Counted from the first letter of the stretch, positions 45,742 to 55,364 are shown. The stretch: DNA of 64,000 bases from Jeotgalibacillus haloalkalitolerans (GCF_034427455.1 NZ_JAXQNN010000002.1:558001-622000); one strand, 5' to 3'. A program made the numbers and translations. The notes: generated by a model not told the origin, from the letters alone.

Positions 45742-45756
45742 TTGCAAACGCTTTTT
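45742..45756 (+). promoter_or_regulatory. Possible cre (CcpA) site upstream of sodA
   Basis: TTGCAAACGCTTTTT matches the B. subtilis cre consensus WTGAAARCGYTTWCW at 13 of 15 positions. About 100 bases upstream of sodA. Single-sequence match only. Confidence 0.3.
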
Positions 45757-45784
45757 TCAGTCTTAAGTCCGAATTTAAACAAAT

Positions 45785-45936
45785 GGCTTTGCTAAAGTTG
45801 GCTGGTGATTGCAGCGAGAGGGGGACTTCGTGGCCGCGGGCTTCGCCATGGCCTCACCTGTCCCTTCCTGCCGCAGCCGCCCCCTTCTACTTCAATCAAC
45901 AGCTGTGCGAAAATAACAATGGACTTTAACATAGCT
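45785..45936. mobile_element. MITE-like palindromic repeat A, copy 2
   Basis: 152-bp element with ends GGCTTTGCTAAAGTTGGCTG and (inward from the right) AGCTATGTTAAAGTCCATTG; shares both ends with copy 1 at 32726-32850, while the GC-rich middle has diverged. Flanks TAAACAAA and TAAATATA match at 6 of 8, a decayed target duplication. Its right edge supplies part of the yqgC stop codon. Confidence 0.65.
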
Positions 45937-46423
45937 AAATATACAAAAAGAAAATAATGATCATCACAGCCTGAATGGTTCCCTTAGTGATCACTGACGT
46001 AATAAAGCCGATCAGAGATCCGAAACCAATTTTGATTGCCTGTTTGAATGGCGTTCTGTTCACCAGCAATTCACCGATTACTGCACCTGCAAGCGGTCCG
46101 ATCAGAATCCCGATGATCGGAATGATAAACGGTCCGATTAAAAGACCGATTGTACTTCCCCAGATGCCGGCTTTAGAACCTCCGAACCTTTTTACACCGA
46201 ATAAATTGGCAGCATAATCAGCTCCGAACAGCAGAATGATAAACAGAATTTGTACAGTCCAGAAAAACCAGGTGAAATCTGCGAAAGAAAAAAACAGACC
46301 ATACAAAATAAATCCAAGCAGAATAAACAGTACACTTGGAATGATTGGATAAATCAACCCGATAAAGGCGATTGCAAAGCTTAAAATAATCAGTACCCAG
46401 AAAATCGCTTCTATGTCTCTCAT
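45935..46423 (-). CDS. yqgC: DUF456 membrane protein YqgC
   Basis: 162 residues, five or six hydrophobic helices with the glycine-rich [28 protein letters not shown] pattern of DUF456. Function unknown. Matches B. subtilis yqgC next to sodA. The reading frame ends in FFLYI then TAG exactly at the edge of repeat A copy 2, so the last residues may have been set by that insertion. The ATG is unusually close to AAAGGGAG. Confidence 0.85.
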   Translation of the reverse strand: MRDIEAIFWVLIILSFAIAFIGLIYPIIPSVLFILLGFILYGLFFSFADFTWFFWTVQILFIILLFGADYAANLFGVKRFGGSKAGIWGSTIGLLIGPFIIPIIGILIGPLAGAVIGELLVNRTPFKQAIKIGFGSLIGFITSVITKGTIQAVMIIIFFLYI

Positions 46424-46458
46424 CTCCCTTTCAATATCATAATTGCGTTAAGTATAAC

Positions 46459-46489
46459 AAAAAATGCCGGCTGAGGTGTCAGCCGGCAT
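46459..46489 (-). terminator. Terminator after the Na/Pi cotransporter gene
   Basis: Stem ATGCCGGCTGA/TCAGCCGGCAT with six T on the minus strand. Confidence 0.92.
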
Positions 46490-46495
46490 CATCTA

Positions 46496-48127
46496 TTATT
46501 TTCTGATTCCAAGTACTGCTTCTGCAATATTAACTGAGTGGTCTCCAATACGTTCAAGGTTGGAAATGATATCTACAAATACGATACCAGCCTGTCCCGT
46601 GCACGCTCCCTCATTCAGACGCAGAATATGCTTTTTACGGAATTTACGTTCCATTTTATCTAACAGATCCTCTTTCTCAGCTACGCCACGTGCTTTATCG
46701 TGGTCATTTGTATCAAGAGAGTCAATTGATTGAGAAACTGCTTCAATCGCCAATGTGAACATTTCATTCAGGTCAGCCATTGCCTCATCTGTCATTTTCA
46801 CTTTGTTCGCCTGCTGATAATCCACAAGCTCAATCACGTTTTCAAAATGGTCACCAATCCGCTCAATATCACGCACGGTATCCATTAACACTGAATGGCG
46901 CTCAGATTCCTGTGCTGAAAGTGAACTTGATGAAAGTTGAATTAAATAATCTGTGATTTTTGAATCAAGATTATTAATTGCATCTTCAACCTGATAGCCG
47001 AGTTCAGCATTTTTCTTATTTTTAGTTTTTAGATATTCAAATGATTCTGTTAAACCCTGCACTGCAAATTGACCCATGCGCAGTACTTCCTCTTTCGCCT
47101 GACCAAGCGCAATAGAAGGTGACTGTTCAATAAAATTCGGATCAAGATGCTTAGGTTTAAATTCCACTACTACATCGTTACCAGGAACAACTTTTGTTAC
47201 TACCCATGCAAGCGCAGCGATGAATGGGAATTGAATAATTGTATTTGAAACGTTAAATGTTCCGTGCGCAAATGCAATCTGCATTTCAGGATTCAGATTC
47301 ATAAACTGATCAATCCACACGATAAATGCAGTGAATGGGATCAATAGAATTAAGAATAGTACTGAACCGATCACGTTAAACATCACGTGTACCATCGCAG
47401 CTCTTTTAGCAGCTACTGATGCACCAATTGATGCAAGAACAGCAGTAATTGTCGTACCAATGTTGTCACCGAAAAGAACCGGCAGTGCTGCCTGAAGGGT
47501 AATCAGATCTTCAGAGTAAAGTCCCTGAAGGATACCGATTGTCGCACTCGAACTCTGAACAACAACTGTAAATACTGTACCGATTACTACACCAAGGATC
47601 GGAATTTCACTCATGCTTTGCGTAAGATCAATAAAAGCCTGAAGCTCACGCAGCGGTTTCATTCCCTCTCCCATTAGTTCAAGACCATAGAAGAGTCCGC
47701 CAAATCCAAAGACAACCATACCAAGATTATTTATTTGAGGTTTTTTCACAAAGAATAATAGAAATGCACCAACTGCGATAATCGGCAATGCATATGCACC
47801 GATATCAAATCCGATGATAAATGCTGTAACAGTCGTACCAATATTCGCACCCATAATAACACCAATCGCCTGACGAAGTGTCATAAATCCGGCGCTGACC
47901 AGCCCGATGACAATAACTGTCGTACCTGAACTGGACTGAATGAGTATCGTTACAACAATACCCGCAAGGACCCCCATAAACGGATTAGTTGTAAAACGAT
48001 CCAGAATTGCTCTCAGTCTGTCACCAGCTGATTTCTGCAGACCGTCTCCCATAAACTTTAAACCAAATAGAAATATCCCAAGTCCCCCGATAAATGTAAA
48101 GAAGACTTCCTGCCAATTCACTTCCAT
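46496..48127 (-). CDS. Na+/phosphate cotransporter (NptA type) with PhoU-like domain
   Basis: 543 residues. Two inverted Na/Pi-II repeats: GGLGIFLFGLKFMGDGLQ and ILIQSSSGTTVIVIGLVSAG in the first, QSSSATIGILQGLYSEDLI and DNIGTTITAVLASIGA in the second (the QSSSxT motifs are typical). After about residue 335 a PhoU-like helical domain (IERIGDHFENVIELV, LERIGDHSVNIAEAV) follows. Low-affinity phosphate import with sodium. Not found at this place in B. subtilis; its presence near pst suggests phosphate clustering. Confidence 0.9.
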   Translation of the reverse strand: MEVNWQEVFFTFIGGLGIFLFGLKFMGDGLQKSAGDRLRAILDRFTTNPFMGVLAGIVVTILIQSSSGTTVIVIGLVSAGFMTLRQAIGVIMGANIGTTVTAFIIGFDIGAYALPIIAVGAFLLFFVKKPQINNLGMVVFGFGGLFYGLELMGEGMKPLRELQAFIDLTQSMSEIPILGVVIGTVFTVVVQSSSATIGILQGLYSEDLITLQAALPVLFGDNIGTTITAVLASIGASVAAKRAAMVHVMFNVIGSVLFLILLIPFTAFIVWIDQFMNLNPEMQIAFAHGTFNVSNTIIQFPFIAALAWVVTKVVPGNDVVVEFKPKHLDPNFIEQSPSIALGQAKEEVLRMGQFAVQGLTESFEYLKTKNKKNAELGYQVEDAINNLDSKITDYLIQLSSSSLSAQESERHSVLMDTVRDIERIGDHFENVIELVDYQQANKVKMTDEAMADLNEMFTLAIEAVSQSIDSLDTNDHDKARGVAEKEDLLDKMERKFRKKHILRLNEGACTGQAGIVFVDIISNLERIGDHSVNIAEAVLGIRK

Positions 48128-48372
48128 GATTTCAACCCCTGTTTAACAAATTTAGTCATACTTCTTGAAAACCCTCCATCATTATTAATTCTTTGCATGG
48201 TATAAGTAAAGGGGTTAGGTGAAATCTTTACAATCGGTTAATAATCGACCTTTTATATTACAATTATGTTACAGAAAGAACCGCTTACTTTTTCATTTTT
48301 CACACATTTGCTCTTTTTTAACAGTTAAAAGTACAATATAAAGGTGTCTAACTTATATCGGAGGGTTTATGA

Positions 48373-49152
48373 TTGAATATTTTTAAACAACTTTATAAAA
48401 GCTTGTATTCACCGAAAGATATCGCCAGATTCCGTTTTCAGGGAATAGGCAAAACGATTTTATTTGTGTTTTTACTGGGATTTTTATCGATTATTCCTGC
48501 CATCATTCAGGTTTCGACGATTGGTGAGGGACTTTTCTCTGATGGAGAGGAACTGCTGTTAAATGACCTTCCTTCGTTTGAAGTGCAAAATGGAGAACTG
48601 CAGACTGAGGAGGCTGCTACAGCAGAAGCCAGCAGCAGCGGCATTACTTTTTATGTAGATGGATCTGATCAAATGACTTCCGGTGATTTAACTGATGAGG
48701 AAGCGGCTGTAGCATTTTTATCTGACCGGCTTGCGGTCGCAACTGCGGGCAGTGTCCAGGAATATCAGTATGATACGTTTGAAGGATTTGACTTAAGCAG
48801 CGCTGGGATTGCCTCTTTACTCAATTCACTTGAAGGTGCTAAATTCATTATTTACTTTTTCATTCTAGCCTTCATTTTTATTCTGGTTGCCGGAATACTG
48901 TTCATTAAAGCAACTGTTTTCGGATGGATCGGAACAAAACTTGCAGCATCTGCAGGAAGAAAGCTGACATATCGCCACAGCTTCAGGATGGCAGCATACA
49001 GTTCTGCACTCCCTGCTGTCTTCTTCCTGATTGCGGACCTTGTGGGATCAGTGATACCGCTCGCAACACTGATTAACTGGTTTGTTACCGGTTTAATTCT
49101 CTATCTCGCAATTAAGGAAATTCCACAGCCTAAAAAGAAAAGTCAGGCATAA
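48373..49152 (+). CDS. yqgB: DUF1189 membrane protein YqgB
   Basis: 259 residues: membrane helix about 27-46, an extracytoplasmic acidic domain (50-155), then three to four helices (about 160-180, 210-230, 232-250). NIFKQLYKSLYSPKDIARFRFQGIGKTI is typical of DUF1189. Function unknown. TTG start at 48373, eight bases after GGAGGG; an ATG just upstream is out of frame. Confidence 0.83.
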   Translation: MNIFKQLYKSLYSPKDIARFRFQGIGKTILFVFLLGFLSIIPAIIQVSTIGEGLFSDGEELLLNDLPSFEVQNGELQTEEAATAEASSSGITFYVDGSDQMTSGDLTDEEAAVAFLSDRLAVATAGSVQEYQYDTFEGFDLSSAGIASLLNSLEGAKFIIYFFILAFIFILVAGILFIKATVFGWIGTKLAASAGRKLTYRHSFRMAAYSSALPAVFFLIADLVGSVIPLATLINWFVTGLILYLAIKEIPQPKKKSQA

Positions 49153-49195
49153 GAAAATGCACCTTCACTACTCGTACGTGAAGGTGCATTTTTTA
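49153..49195. terminator. Bidirectional terminator between yqgB and the chemoreceptor gene
   Basis: Stem AAAATGCACCTTCAC/GTGAAGGTGCATTTT. Confidence 0.92.
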
Positions 49196-49196
49196 G

Positions 49197-50912
49197 TTAA
49201 ACAGCATCAGAAGGATGATTGAATTGTTCGTTAAGATGTGATGATATCCGGTACAGTTCTGTTGCAATTTCTTTTACTTCTATGATTAATAACTCCTGTT
49301 CACTGAGCGTTCTGGTCATTTCATCAAACCCTTCATTCGTTTCTTTTGCGATCAGGTGTGCATGTTCGCCTGTTGTTTTTACACCAGGTAGTATTTTCTC
49401 GAACTCAACCGTCTGATGATACACTGAACTGATTTTTTGTGTAGAGTGATCCATCTGATTGATTAAAGCATTAAAATATTTTATTCCGTTGGAAGATTCC
49501 TCAAGCTTTACAGCAGTATCAGCCATTAATTCATTGAACTTTGACTCAACTTCTCCGCTGACCTGAACCATCCTGTTCATGGATTGATCAATCGTTGAGA
49601 GATGCTTAGATGATTGTTCAGCTAATGAGCCTACTTCTTTTGCCACTACTGCAAAGCCTTTCCCGTTTTCTCCCGCTCTAGCAGCTTCTATTGAGGCGTT
49701 CAGTGACAGCAGTCTGGTATTGTCAGCAATCTCTTTTATTAAATAGGCAGCTTCTTTGGATTGTATTGTATGTTCTCTTAATCCTTTGATTTCCCTGCTT
49801 AACTCCTGAAGCTTCTGATCAGTTACTTTCATGGAAGCATTCATCTGATGAACACTTTTTATTCCCTCATCCCTTTTGTCAATCAGCTGCTGGTTTAATT
49901 GATTCGTCTCATACAGCGTTTGAATCATCGTTTCAATCTCTCTGGCCATATGTAATGTTGTCTCCAGACTTTTTTCAGAGGAAGCAGACGTTTCATTTGC
50001 CTGACTTTTTATAACACGGGATTTTCTCCTGACAGGATCGAGCGTCCGGAACATGTGATCTGAGCGATCGATCAGCTTTTCCCCTGAACGATTAAGGTTA
50101 TCTCCAGCCGCTTTCAACTCATTCATTAATGTTCTGATTGTGTTCATCATGATCTGATAGCTCTTATTCAGTGAAACAATCTCAGGAATAGTTGTGTTTA
50201 TTTGATGACGCGCATTTGTATAAATACCTCCCCTTACATTTCTCATCTCTTCCCTAAGAATATTTAATGGTTTGCTGATTGATCTGGTAAGCAGAATTGT
50301 CAGCAGAATGGCTAACAGGGTTGTAAAAGCAACCACCCGGATAATAGATTGACCAAGTGCCTCCTGCTCCTTCAGGTAGTCTGTTTCCGGCACTGCGATC
50401 ACATAAATCTGACTTAATTCCTGAATTCTGAAAAAAGAGAGTAAGTAAGGCTCCTGATCAATTTCAGTATTTAATGTTCCTTTATCACGAAGATTAATTT
50501 CTTCTATAATATTGTCTGTCAGAGGACTGACACTTCCGGATGCCATTGATACTGAATCATTTTCACCTACTGCATAAATCTTTCCGTTTAAACCATCCTG
50601 TCCTAATGCTGCAGCCTGCTGATTCACAATTCTCTTGACCTGTTCTTCAAACTTATCTTCATCTGAGGGATATGTGAGTTTTGCATTTTTAATCAGTTCA
50701 TTAGCAATTGCAGCTTCCCTGGTCAGACGGTCTTCCATCAGACCTTCAGCTGATTCCTTAGCTGTCTCATATCCCGACCACCCTATATATACAGATGATA
50801 AAATACAGATTGACAGAACTACCAGGGCGACTCTTGACCCGAGATTAAATTTTCCTAATATCTTTTGAGCATGATTGATTATAGGCTTTAATACATTTCT
50901 AATCCGTGACAT
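49197..50912 (-). CDS. Methyl-accepting chemotaxis protein
   Basis: 571 residues. Membrane helix about 27-45, extracytoplasmic sensor (46-165, single-Cache size), second helix about 170-190, HAMP ([13 protein letters not shown]), then the signalling coiled coil with the hairpin tip [44 protein letters not shown]. The tip keeps the family pattern but has Arg-Leu-Leu-Ser where most have Asn-Leu-Leu-Ala. No chemotaxis or flagellar genes are near. ATG at 50912 after AGGAGG. Ligand unknown. Confidence 0.88.
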   Translation of the reverse strand: MSRIRNVLKPIINHAQKILGKFNLGSRVALVVLSICILSSVYIGWSGYETAKESAEGLMEDRLTREAAIANELIKNAKLTYPSDEDKFEEQVKRIVNQQAAALGQDGLNGKIYAVGENDSVSMASGSVSPLTDNIIEEINLRDKGTLNTEIDQEPYLLSFFRIQELSQIYVIAVPETDYLKEQEALGQSIIRVVAFTTLLAILLTILLTRSISKPLNILREEMRNVRGGIYTNARHQINTTIPEIVSLNKSYQIMMNTIRTLMNELKAAGDNLNRSGEKLIDRSDHMFRTLDPVRRKSRVIKSQANETSASSEKSLETTLHMAREIETMIQTLYETNQLNQQLIDKRDEGIKSVHQMNASMKVTDQKLQELSREIKGLREHTIQSKEAAYLIKEIADNTRLLSLNASIEAARAGENGKGFAVVAKEVGSLAEQSSKHLSTIDQSMNRMVQVSGEVESKFNELMADTAVKLEESSNGIKYFNALINQMDHSTQKISSVYHQTVEFEKILPGVKTTGEHAHLIAKETNEGFDEMTRTLSEQELLIIEVKEIATELYRISSHLNEQFNHPSDAV

Positions 50913-51015
50913 GTGTATGATCCTCCTAAGATTTATAGGTATATTGTCACAATTCATTGTAAAGAGCAAACACGATCTTCGTTAAGAATATGTAAAGGAT
51001 GATGTGAAAGCATAT

Positions 51016-51029
51016 TCACAGCGCTTTCA
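51016..51029. promoter_or_regulatory. Possible cre site between the chemoreceptor and ispG
   Basis: The minus strand reads TGAAAGCGCTGTGA, one mismatch from the general cre consensus TGWAANCGNTNWCA. It lies about 100 bases from both divergent starts. Confidence 0.3.
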
Positions 51030-51040
51030 CCGTTCATTTA

Positions 51041-51070
51041 GTTGTCAATGTGAATTCAACACTGTTAGAA
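51041..51070 (+). promoter_or_regulatory. Probable ispG promoter
   Basis: TTGTCA followed after 18 bases by TAGAAT, about 47 bases upstream of ispG. Confidence 0.45.
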
Positions 51071-51117
51071 TAAGTAGGAATAGAAATTTGAGTAAATCAA
51101 AAAGGAGCGAATGACTG

Positions 51118-52227
51118 GTGGGAGACATTACACATCGTTCGAATACGCGCCCTGTAAAAGTCGGGGATTTAACTATAGGTGGAAATAACGAACTTGTTAT
51201 TCAAAGTATGACAACTACAAAAACGCATGATGTTGAAGCAACTGTTGCAGAAATTAAGCGGCTTGAAGAAGCCGGATGTCAGATTGTCCGGGTTGCCTGC
51301 CCTGACGAAAGAGCAGCTGATGCAATTCCTGAAATTAAAAAAAGAATTAATATTCCTTTAGTCGTTGATATTCATTTTGATTATAAGCTGGCTTTAAAGG
51401 CGATCGAAGGCGGCGCAGATAAAATCAGAATCAACCCTGGTAATATTGGCCGACGCGAAAAGGTTGAAGCTGTTGTAAAAGCAGCTAAAGAAAAGAACAT
51501 TCCGATCCGTATCGGTGTTAACGCAGGGAGCTTAGAAAGAAAAATTCTTGAGAAATACGGTTACCCTACTGCTGACGGAATGGTTGAAAGTGCGCTGCAC
51601 CATATTAAGATCCTTGAAGATCTGGACTTCCACGATATCATCGTGTCGATGAAAGCATCTGATGTAAACCTTGCGATCGAAGCATATGAAAAAGCAGCGA
51701 AAGCTTTTGACTATCCTTTACACCTCGGGATCACAGAATCAGGTACCCTTTTTGCAGGAACAGTGAAGAGTGCAGCAGGTCTCGGCGCAATTTTGAGTAA
51801 AGGCATCGGTAATACACTGAGAATTTCACTTAGTGCAGATCCTGTCGAAGAAGTAAAAGTTGCACGGGAACTGTTAAAATCATTCGGGCTTGCATCTAAT
51901 GCGGCAACGCTGATCTCATGCCCTACATGCGGAAGAATTGAGATTGACCTGATTTCAATCGCGAATGAAGTTGAGGAGTATATCTCAACGATTAAAGCTC
52001 CGCTGAAAGTTGCAGTGTTAGGGTGTGCAGTTAATGGTCCTGGTGAAGCACGTGAAGCGGATATCGGAATCGCCGGTGCAAGAGGAGAAGGTCTTCTGTT
52101 CATGAAAGGCAAGACGGTCCGTAAAGTACCTGAAGCGACAATGGTTGAAGAACTGAAGGTTGAAATTGATAAGCTTGCTGAAGAACACTACCGCAAGCAG
52201 GCTGAAGAAGCAGCCCTACAGAAATAA
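51118..52227 (+). CDS. ispG: 4-hydroxy-3-methylbut-2-en-1-yl diphosphate synthase
   Basis: Next-to-last step of the MEP isoprenoid pathway, a [4Fe-4S] enzyme. 369 residues. TIM-barrel domain with [18 protein letters not shown] and RINPGNIG; the three cluster cysteines lie in ISCPTCGR and [10 protein letters not shown]. Starts with GTG at 51118 after AAAGGAG. With ispH and ispA in this window three enzymes of one route are near each other. Confidence 0.96.
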   Translation: MGDITHRSNTRPVKVGDLTIGGNNELVIQSMTTTKTHDVEATVAEIKRLEEAGCQIVRVACPDERAADAIPEIKKRINIPLVVDIHFDYKLALKAIEGGADKIRINPGNIGRREKVEAVVKAAKEKNIPIRIGVNAGSLERKILEKYGYPTADGMVESALHHIKILEDLDFHDIIVSMKASDVNLAIEAYEKAAKAFDYPLHLGITESGTLFAGTVKSAAGLGAILSKGIGNTLRISLSADPVEEVKVARELLKSFGLASNAATLISCPTCGRIEIDLISIANEVEEYISTIKAPLKVAVLGCAVNGPGEAREADIGIAGARGEGLLFMKGKTVRKVPEATMVEELKVEIDKLAEEHYRKQAEEAALQK

Positions 52228-52231
52228 ATAA

Positions 52232-52263
52232 AAATTCCCGGCTGATGATAGCCGGGAATTTTT
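52232..52263. terminator. Bidirectional terminator between ispG and yqfX
   Basis: Stem AAATTCCCGGCT/AGCCGGGAATTT with 6-base loop. Confidence 0.92.
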
Positions 52264-52607
52264 TATAGCAGTGGATAAATCAATATCCCAAGCAGCATTG
52301 CAATCAAACCGATCGCAATCCCGATTCCCCCTGCTTTCGCCTCTTTAGATCTTCTCGCAAGAAACCCTAATATGATCGCTGCCGCTCCGAAGATGACCGG
52401 CGCTGTGAAAAAAGCAAGTATACCCAGAATAATTGAAGCATAAGCAAGCCAGATGCCCTTGTTGGTATTTTTGATTACACCGTCTCTCTTCCGTTCAGTA
52501 TCTGCATACCAGGACGGACTCACCTGAGAGAGCTCATCTCCTACCTCCGTATCATACTCCGTTTTAATAATTTCTTTATTTTTTTCCTCATTTTTCTCAT
52601 CATTCAA
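52263..52607 (-). CDS. yqfX: YqfX-type membrane protein (DUF4190-like)
   Basis: 114 residues: charged N-terminal half (MNDEKNEEKNKEIIKTEYD) and two membrane helices (about 55-85 and 92-112) in a glycine/alanine-rich C-terminus with GAAAIILGFLARRSKEA. Function unknown. TTG start at 52607, seven bases after AGGAGGG. Position next to ispG as in B. subtilis. Confidence 0.78.
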   Translation of the reverse strand: MNDEKNEEKNKEIIKTEYDTEVGDELSQVSPSWYADTERKRDGVIKNTNKGIWLAYASIILGILAFFTAPVIFGAAAIILGFLARRSKEAKAGGIGIAIGLIAMLLGILIYPLL

Positions 52608-52726
52608 CCAGTTTCCCTCCTCTGCTTTCTTACTTTAGCTTGGGCAATGCGGATAAATCTATGTATGGAAAATTGTTTTTCTGTGTTATTGTATTGATAA
52701 AGAATGTAAAAAGGAGTCAATGCAGC

Positions 52727-53305
52727 ATGCGTTTAGGAATTGACATCGATGGCACAGTCACCTGTCCTTCTTCACTGATCCCGCACATTAATCGTGCTTT
52801 TAACAGCCGCCTTACACTTGATGATATAAAAGAATATGACTTAACCAAGGCCCTGCCTGAAGTAAATCCTGAGACATTTTCGAAATGGTTTGAATCAACA
52901 GAAGCGGAAATTTACGGGGCATCACCAATGAATGAAGAGGCAGATGCTGTTTTAAAGCAATTACAGTCTTCCCACGAGCTAATCTATATCAGCGCCAGAG
53001 GTACTGAACACCAGCATTTGACGAAAGAATGGTTTCATCGCCATGATATTCATTTTGACCGGATTATTCTGACCGGTTCCCACAATAAACTTAAGGCAGT
53101 GAAGGACAACCGAATTGATCTGTTTCTAGAGGATAAGCATGACAATGCTGTTGATATTCATGAGGAAGCAGGGATTCCTGTACTGCTGTTTGATGCACCT
53201 TATAACAGACAGCCGCATCCCGAGGGCGTCATCAGAATTACGTCATGGCATGAGGCAAAATTTTATATTCAGCAATTTGAAAAAAAGCTCAGTTCGCAAA
53301 GATAA
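52727..53305 (+). CDS. yqfW: HAD-family nucleotidase YqfW
   Basis: 192 residues of the 5'(3')-deoxyribonucleotidase type. The nucleophile loop is GIDIDGTVTCP (Asp at about 6 and 8), motif II YISARGTEH, motif III/IV FLEDKHDNAV. Probably hydrolyses nucleoside monophosphates; substrate unknown. ATG at 52727, ten bases after AAGGAG; the longer upstream frame has no conserved sequence. Confidence 0.85.
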   Translation: MRLGIDIDGTVTCPSSLIPHINRAFNSRLTLDDIKEYDLTKALPEVNPETFSKWFESTEAEIYGASPMNEEADAVLKQLQSSHELIYISARGTEHQHLTKEWFHRHDIHFDRIILTGSHNKLKAVKDNRIDLFLEDKHDNAVDIHEEAGIPVLLFDAPYNRQPHPEGVIRITSWHEAKFYIQQFEKKLSSQR

Positions 53306-53322
53306 GCGGACTGAGCTTTTTT
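53281..53322. terminator. Bidirectional terminator between yqfW and zur
   Basis: Stem AAAAAAGCTCAGT(T)CGC/GCG(G)ACTGAGCTTTTTT; overlaps the yqfW stop codon. Confidence 0.88.
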
Positions 53323-53326
53323 ATCG

Positions 53327-53737
53327 TTATTGGCATTCAGGACATGTGCCATAGATCTCAAACTTATGACCGGAGATATCATAACCGCTTAAATTCTCAT
53401 TTAAAGCGGACATTGGACACGTGTGGATTTGCTTGGTTTTGCCGCAGTCAAGACAGATAAAATGATGATGGTGATGACCGCTGTCACAAACGAAGCGAAA
53501 ATGCTTTTCCCCCGATAATTCGGTTTCTTCAAGTATATTCAGTGATACAAAGGTGGAAAGGTTCCGGTAAATTGTATCAAAGCTTAATCCCTTATGATGA
53601 AGACTCATCTCTTCAAGGACTTCCTTTGCTGTCATATAACGATCATACCGGTCAAAAAGCTCAAGCATCATTTTTCTTTTACCGGTTTGCTTGAAACCTT
53701 CCTGCTTTAATAATTCGATTGCTTCCTGAAGGTTCAC
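53327..53737 (-). CDS. zur: Zinc uptake repressor Zur (Fur family)
   Basis: 136 residues. N-terminal winged helix with GLSFDTIYRNLSTF recognition helix, C-terminal dimerisation domain with FVCDSGHHHHHFICLDCGKT and a second CPEC near the end, giving the four-cysteine structural zinc site. It represses zinc uptake genes; a Zur box lies before znuC. GTG at 53737 (MNLQEAI) matches the family N-terminus and has GGGGTG six bases upstream. Confidence 0.94.
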   Translation of the reverse strand: MNLQEAIELLKQEGFKQTGKRKMMLELFDRYDRYMTAKEVLEEMSLHHKGLSFDTIYRNLSTFVSLNILEETELSGEKHFRFVCDSGHHHHHFICLDCGKTKQIHTCPMSALNENLSGYDISGHKFEIYGTCPECQ

Positions 53738-53753
53738 ATCTATCACCCCATTG

Positions 53754-54593
53754 TTATTTCTTTACAGCGAACCAATTCCGATAACCAATTGCAGCAAGTA
53801 AGATCAGAATAGACGATACGACAATGGTACCACCCGGCGCTAAATCAAGGTAAAACGCACTGATCAGCCCGACAATGACTGCGATCTCTCCAAATAGCAC
53901 TGACAGCCCGATTGTCTGTTTAAAACCTTTGGATAATCTCATCGCCGCTGCAACCGGAAGTGTCATTAATGATGATACCAGAAGTATGCCGACAATTCTC
54001 ATTGAAGCTGCGATCACCAGCGCCGTCATGACCATAAACACTAAATGAAGCGCTTTTGTAGATAGTCCTGATGCTTTACCAAACTCTTCATCAAATGATA
54101 ATAAAAATAACTCTTTATATAATAAAGATACGATAAGCAGAACAATGACGGAAATTCCGGTAATCAAATATAAGTCGCTTCTTCCAACAGCACTGACACT
54201 TCCGAACAGATAGCTGAACAAATCAGTGTTAAATCCATCTGCAAGCGATATAAAAATAACCCCGACACCAATCCCGCCTGATAATAGAATTGGAATGGCA
54301 AGCTCCTGGTAGTGTTTATATACAGCTCTGAGCCTCTCAATTAATAATGAACCCGCAACTGAAAAACCCATCCCGAGCCACAGTGGATTTAAGCCGTTAA
54401 ATACCACAAAAGTCTTACTTAAAAACAGACTCGCAGCAATACCTGATAACGTTACATGACTGAGTGCATCTGCAATTAACGACAGTCTTCTGACTACGAT
54501 AAAAGCCCCAAGCAAAGGTGCAATCAGTCCAATCAGAATTCCTGCTGCAAAAGCATTCTGTAAAAATTCATACCTTAAAATCGCCTCTAACAT
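53754..54593 (-). CDS. znuB: Zinc ABC transporter permease
   Basis: 279 residues with about eight membrane helices, ABC-3 family: AFAAGILIGLIAPLLGAFIVVRRLSLIADALSHVTLSG is the family hallmark. Works with ZnuC and an unlinked binding lipoprotein (no znuA in this window). Abuts znuC and lies 16 bases before zur, so the operon znuC-znuB-zur is autoregulated. Confidence 0.94.
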   Translation of the reverse strand: MLEAILRYEFLQNAFAAGILIGLIAPLLGAFIVVRRLSLIADALSHVTLSGIAASLFLSKTFVVFNGLNPLWLGMGFSVAGSLLIERLRAVYKHYQELAIPILLSGGIGVGVIFISLADGFNTDLFSYLFGSVSAVGRSDLYLITGISVIVLLIVSLLYKELFLLSFDEEFGKASGLSTKALHLVFMVMTALVIAASMRIVGILLVSSLMTLPVAAAMRLSKGFKQTIGLSVLFGEIAVIVGLISAFYLDLAPGGTIVVSSILILLAAIGYRNWFAVKK

Positions 54594-55364
54594 TTAATGC
54601 ACCCCGTGACTGTGATCATGATGAATCGTCTGAACATCATGTCCATAAAATCCGGAAAGCTCATGATCTTTTACCTGTTCAAAATCCTCTGCACTACCGT
54701 GAAAATGTAATGTATTATTCAGACATGCTACATGTGTAATTTTATTTGAAACAGTACCGGTATCATGTGTGACCAGCACCAGTGTAATTCCAAGTTCAAC
54801 ATTCAAACGTTCAAGCATATCATAAAATGTCTGTACGTTTTTAGCATCAACACCAACAGTCGGCTCATCAAGTATCAATACTTCCGGCTGACTGACGATG
54901 GCTCTCGCAATAAACACACGCTGCTGCTGCCCACCTGAAAGCTCTCCAATATTCCGGTACACAAAATCCTGCATATCCACCGCTTTGATCGCATTCATAA
55001 TTTCAGCTTTATACTTCCGCTCTACTCTTTTAAACAATCCCGCTTTTTTTGTGAGGCCGCTCGCTACTACTTCGTAGACACTTGCAGGAAAGCCGGTATT
55101 AAAAGCATTTGCTTTTTGAGACACGTAGCCGATCTTTTCCCACTCTTTAAATTTATGGAGTGGCTGATCAAACAGCTTAACCTCCCCGTCCTTTGCTTTA
55201 AGGAGTCCCAGAATCAATTTCAGCATGGTGGATTTGCCAGATCCGTTTGGACCGACCACTGCAAGAAATGATCCTCTTGGCACTGCAAGGTTAATATCTG
55301 TTAAGACCTGCTCTTTATCATAGCGATAGTTAATATGCTTTAGCTCTATGACATGATGACTCAT
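54594..55364 (-). CDS. znuC: Zinc ABC transporter ATP-binding protein
   Basis: 256-residue ABC ATPase: Walker A VGPNGSGKSTMLK near residue 38, signature [15 protein letters not shown], Walker B LILDEPTVGVD, switch VTHDTG. The C-terminal 15 residues, HDVQTIHHDHSHGVH, are rich in His and could hold zinc. First gene of the operon; ATG after GAGGTGG. Zur box and promoter just upstream. Confidence 0.94.
   Translation of the reverse strand: MSHHVIELKHINYRYDKEQVLTDINLAVPRGSFLAVVGPNGSGKSTMLKLILGLLKAKDGEVKLFDQPLHKFKEWEKIGYVSQKANAFNTGFPASVYEVVASGLTKKAGLFKRVERKYKAEIMNAIKAVDMQDFVYRNIGELSGGQQQRVFIARAIVSQPEVLILDEPTVGVDAKNVQTFYDMLERLNVELGITLVLVTHDTGTVSNKITHVACLNNTLHFHGSAEDFEQVKDHELSGFYGHDVQTIHHDHSHGVH

Noticed and set aside
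53327-53737. Run of five His in Zur as an artefact or tag
   Set aside because: A His-rich stretch before the CxxC is normal in Zur/Fur proteins and forms part of the metal site.
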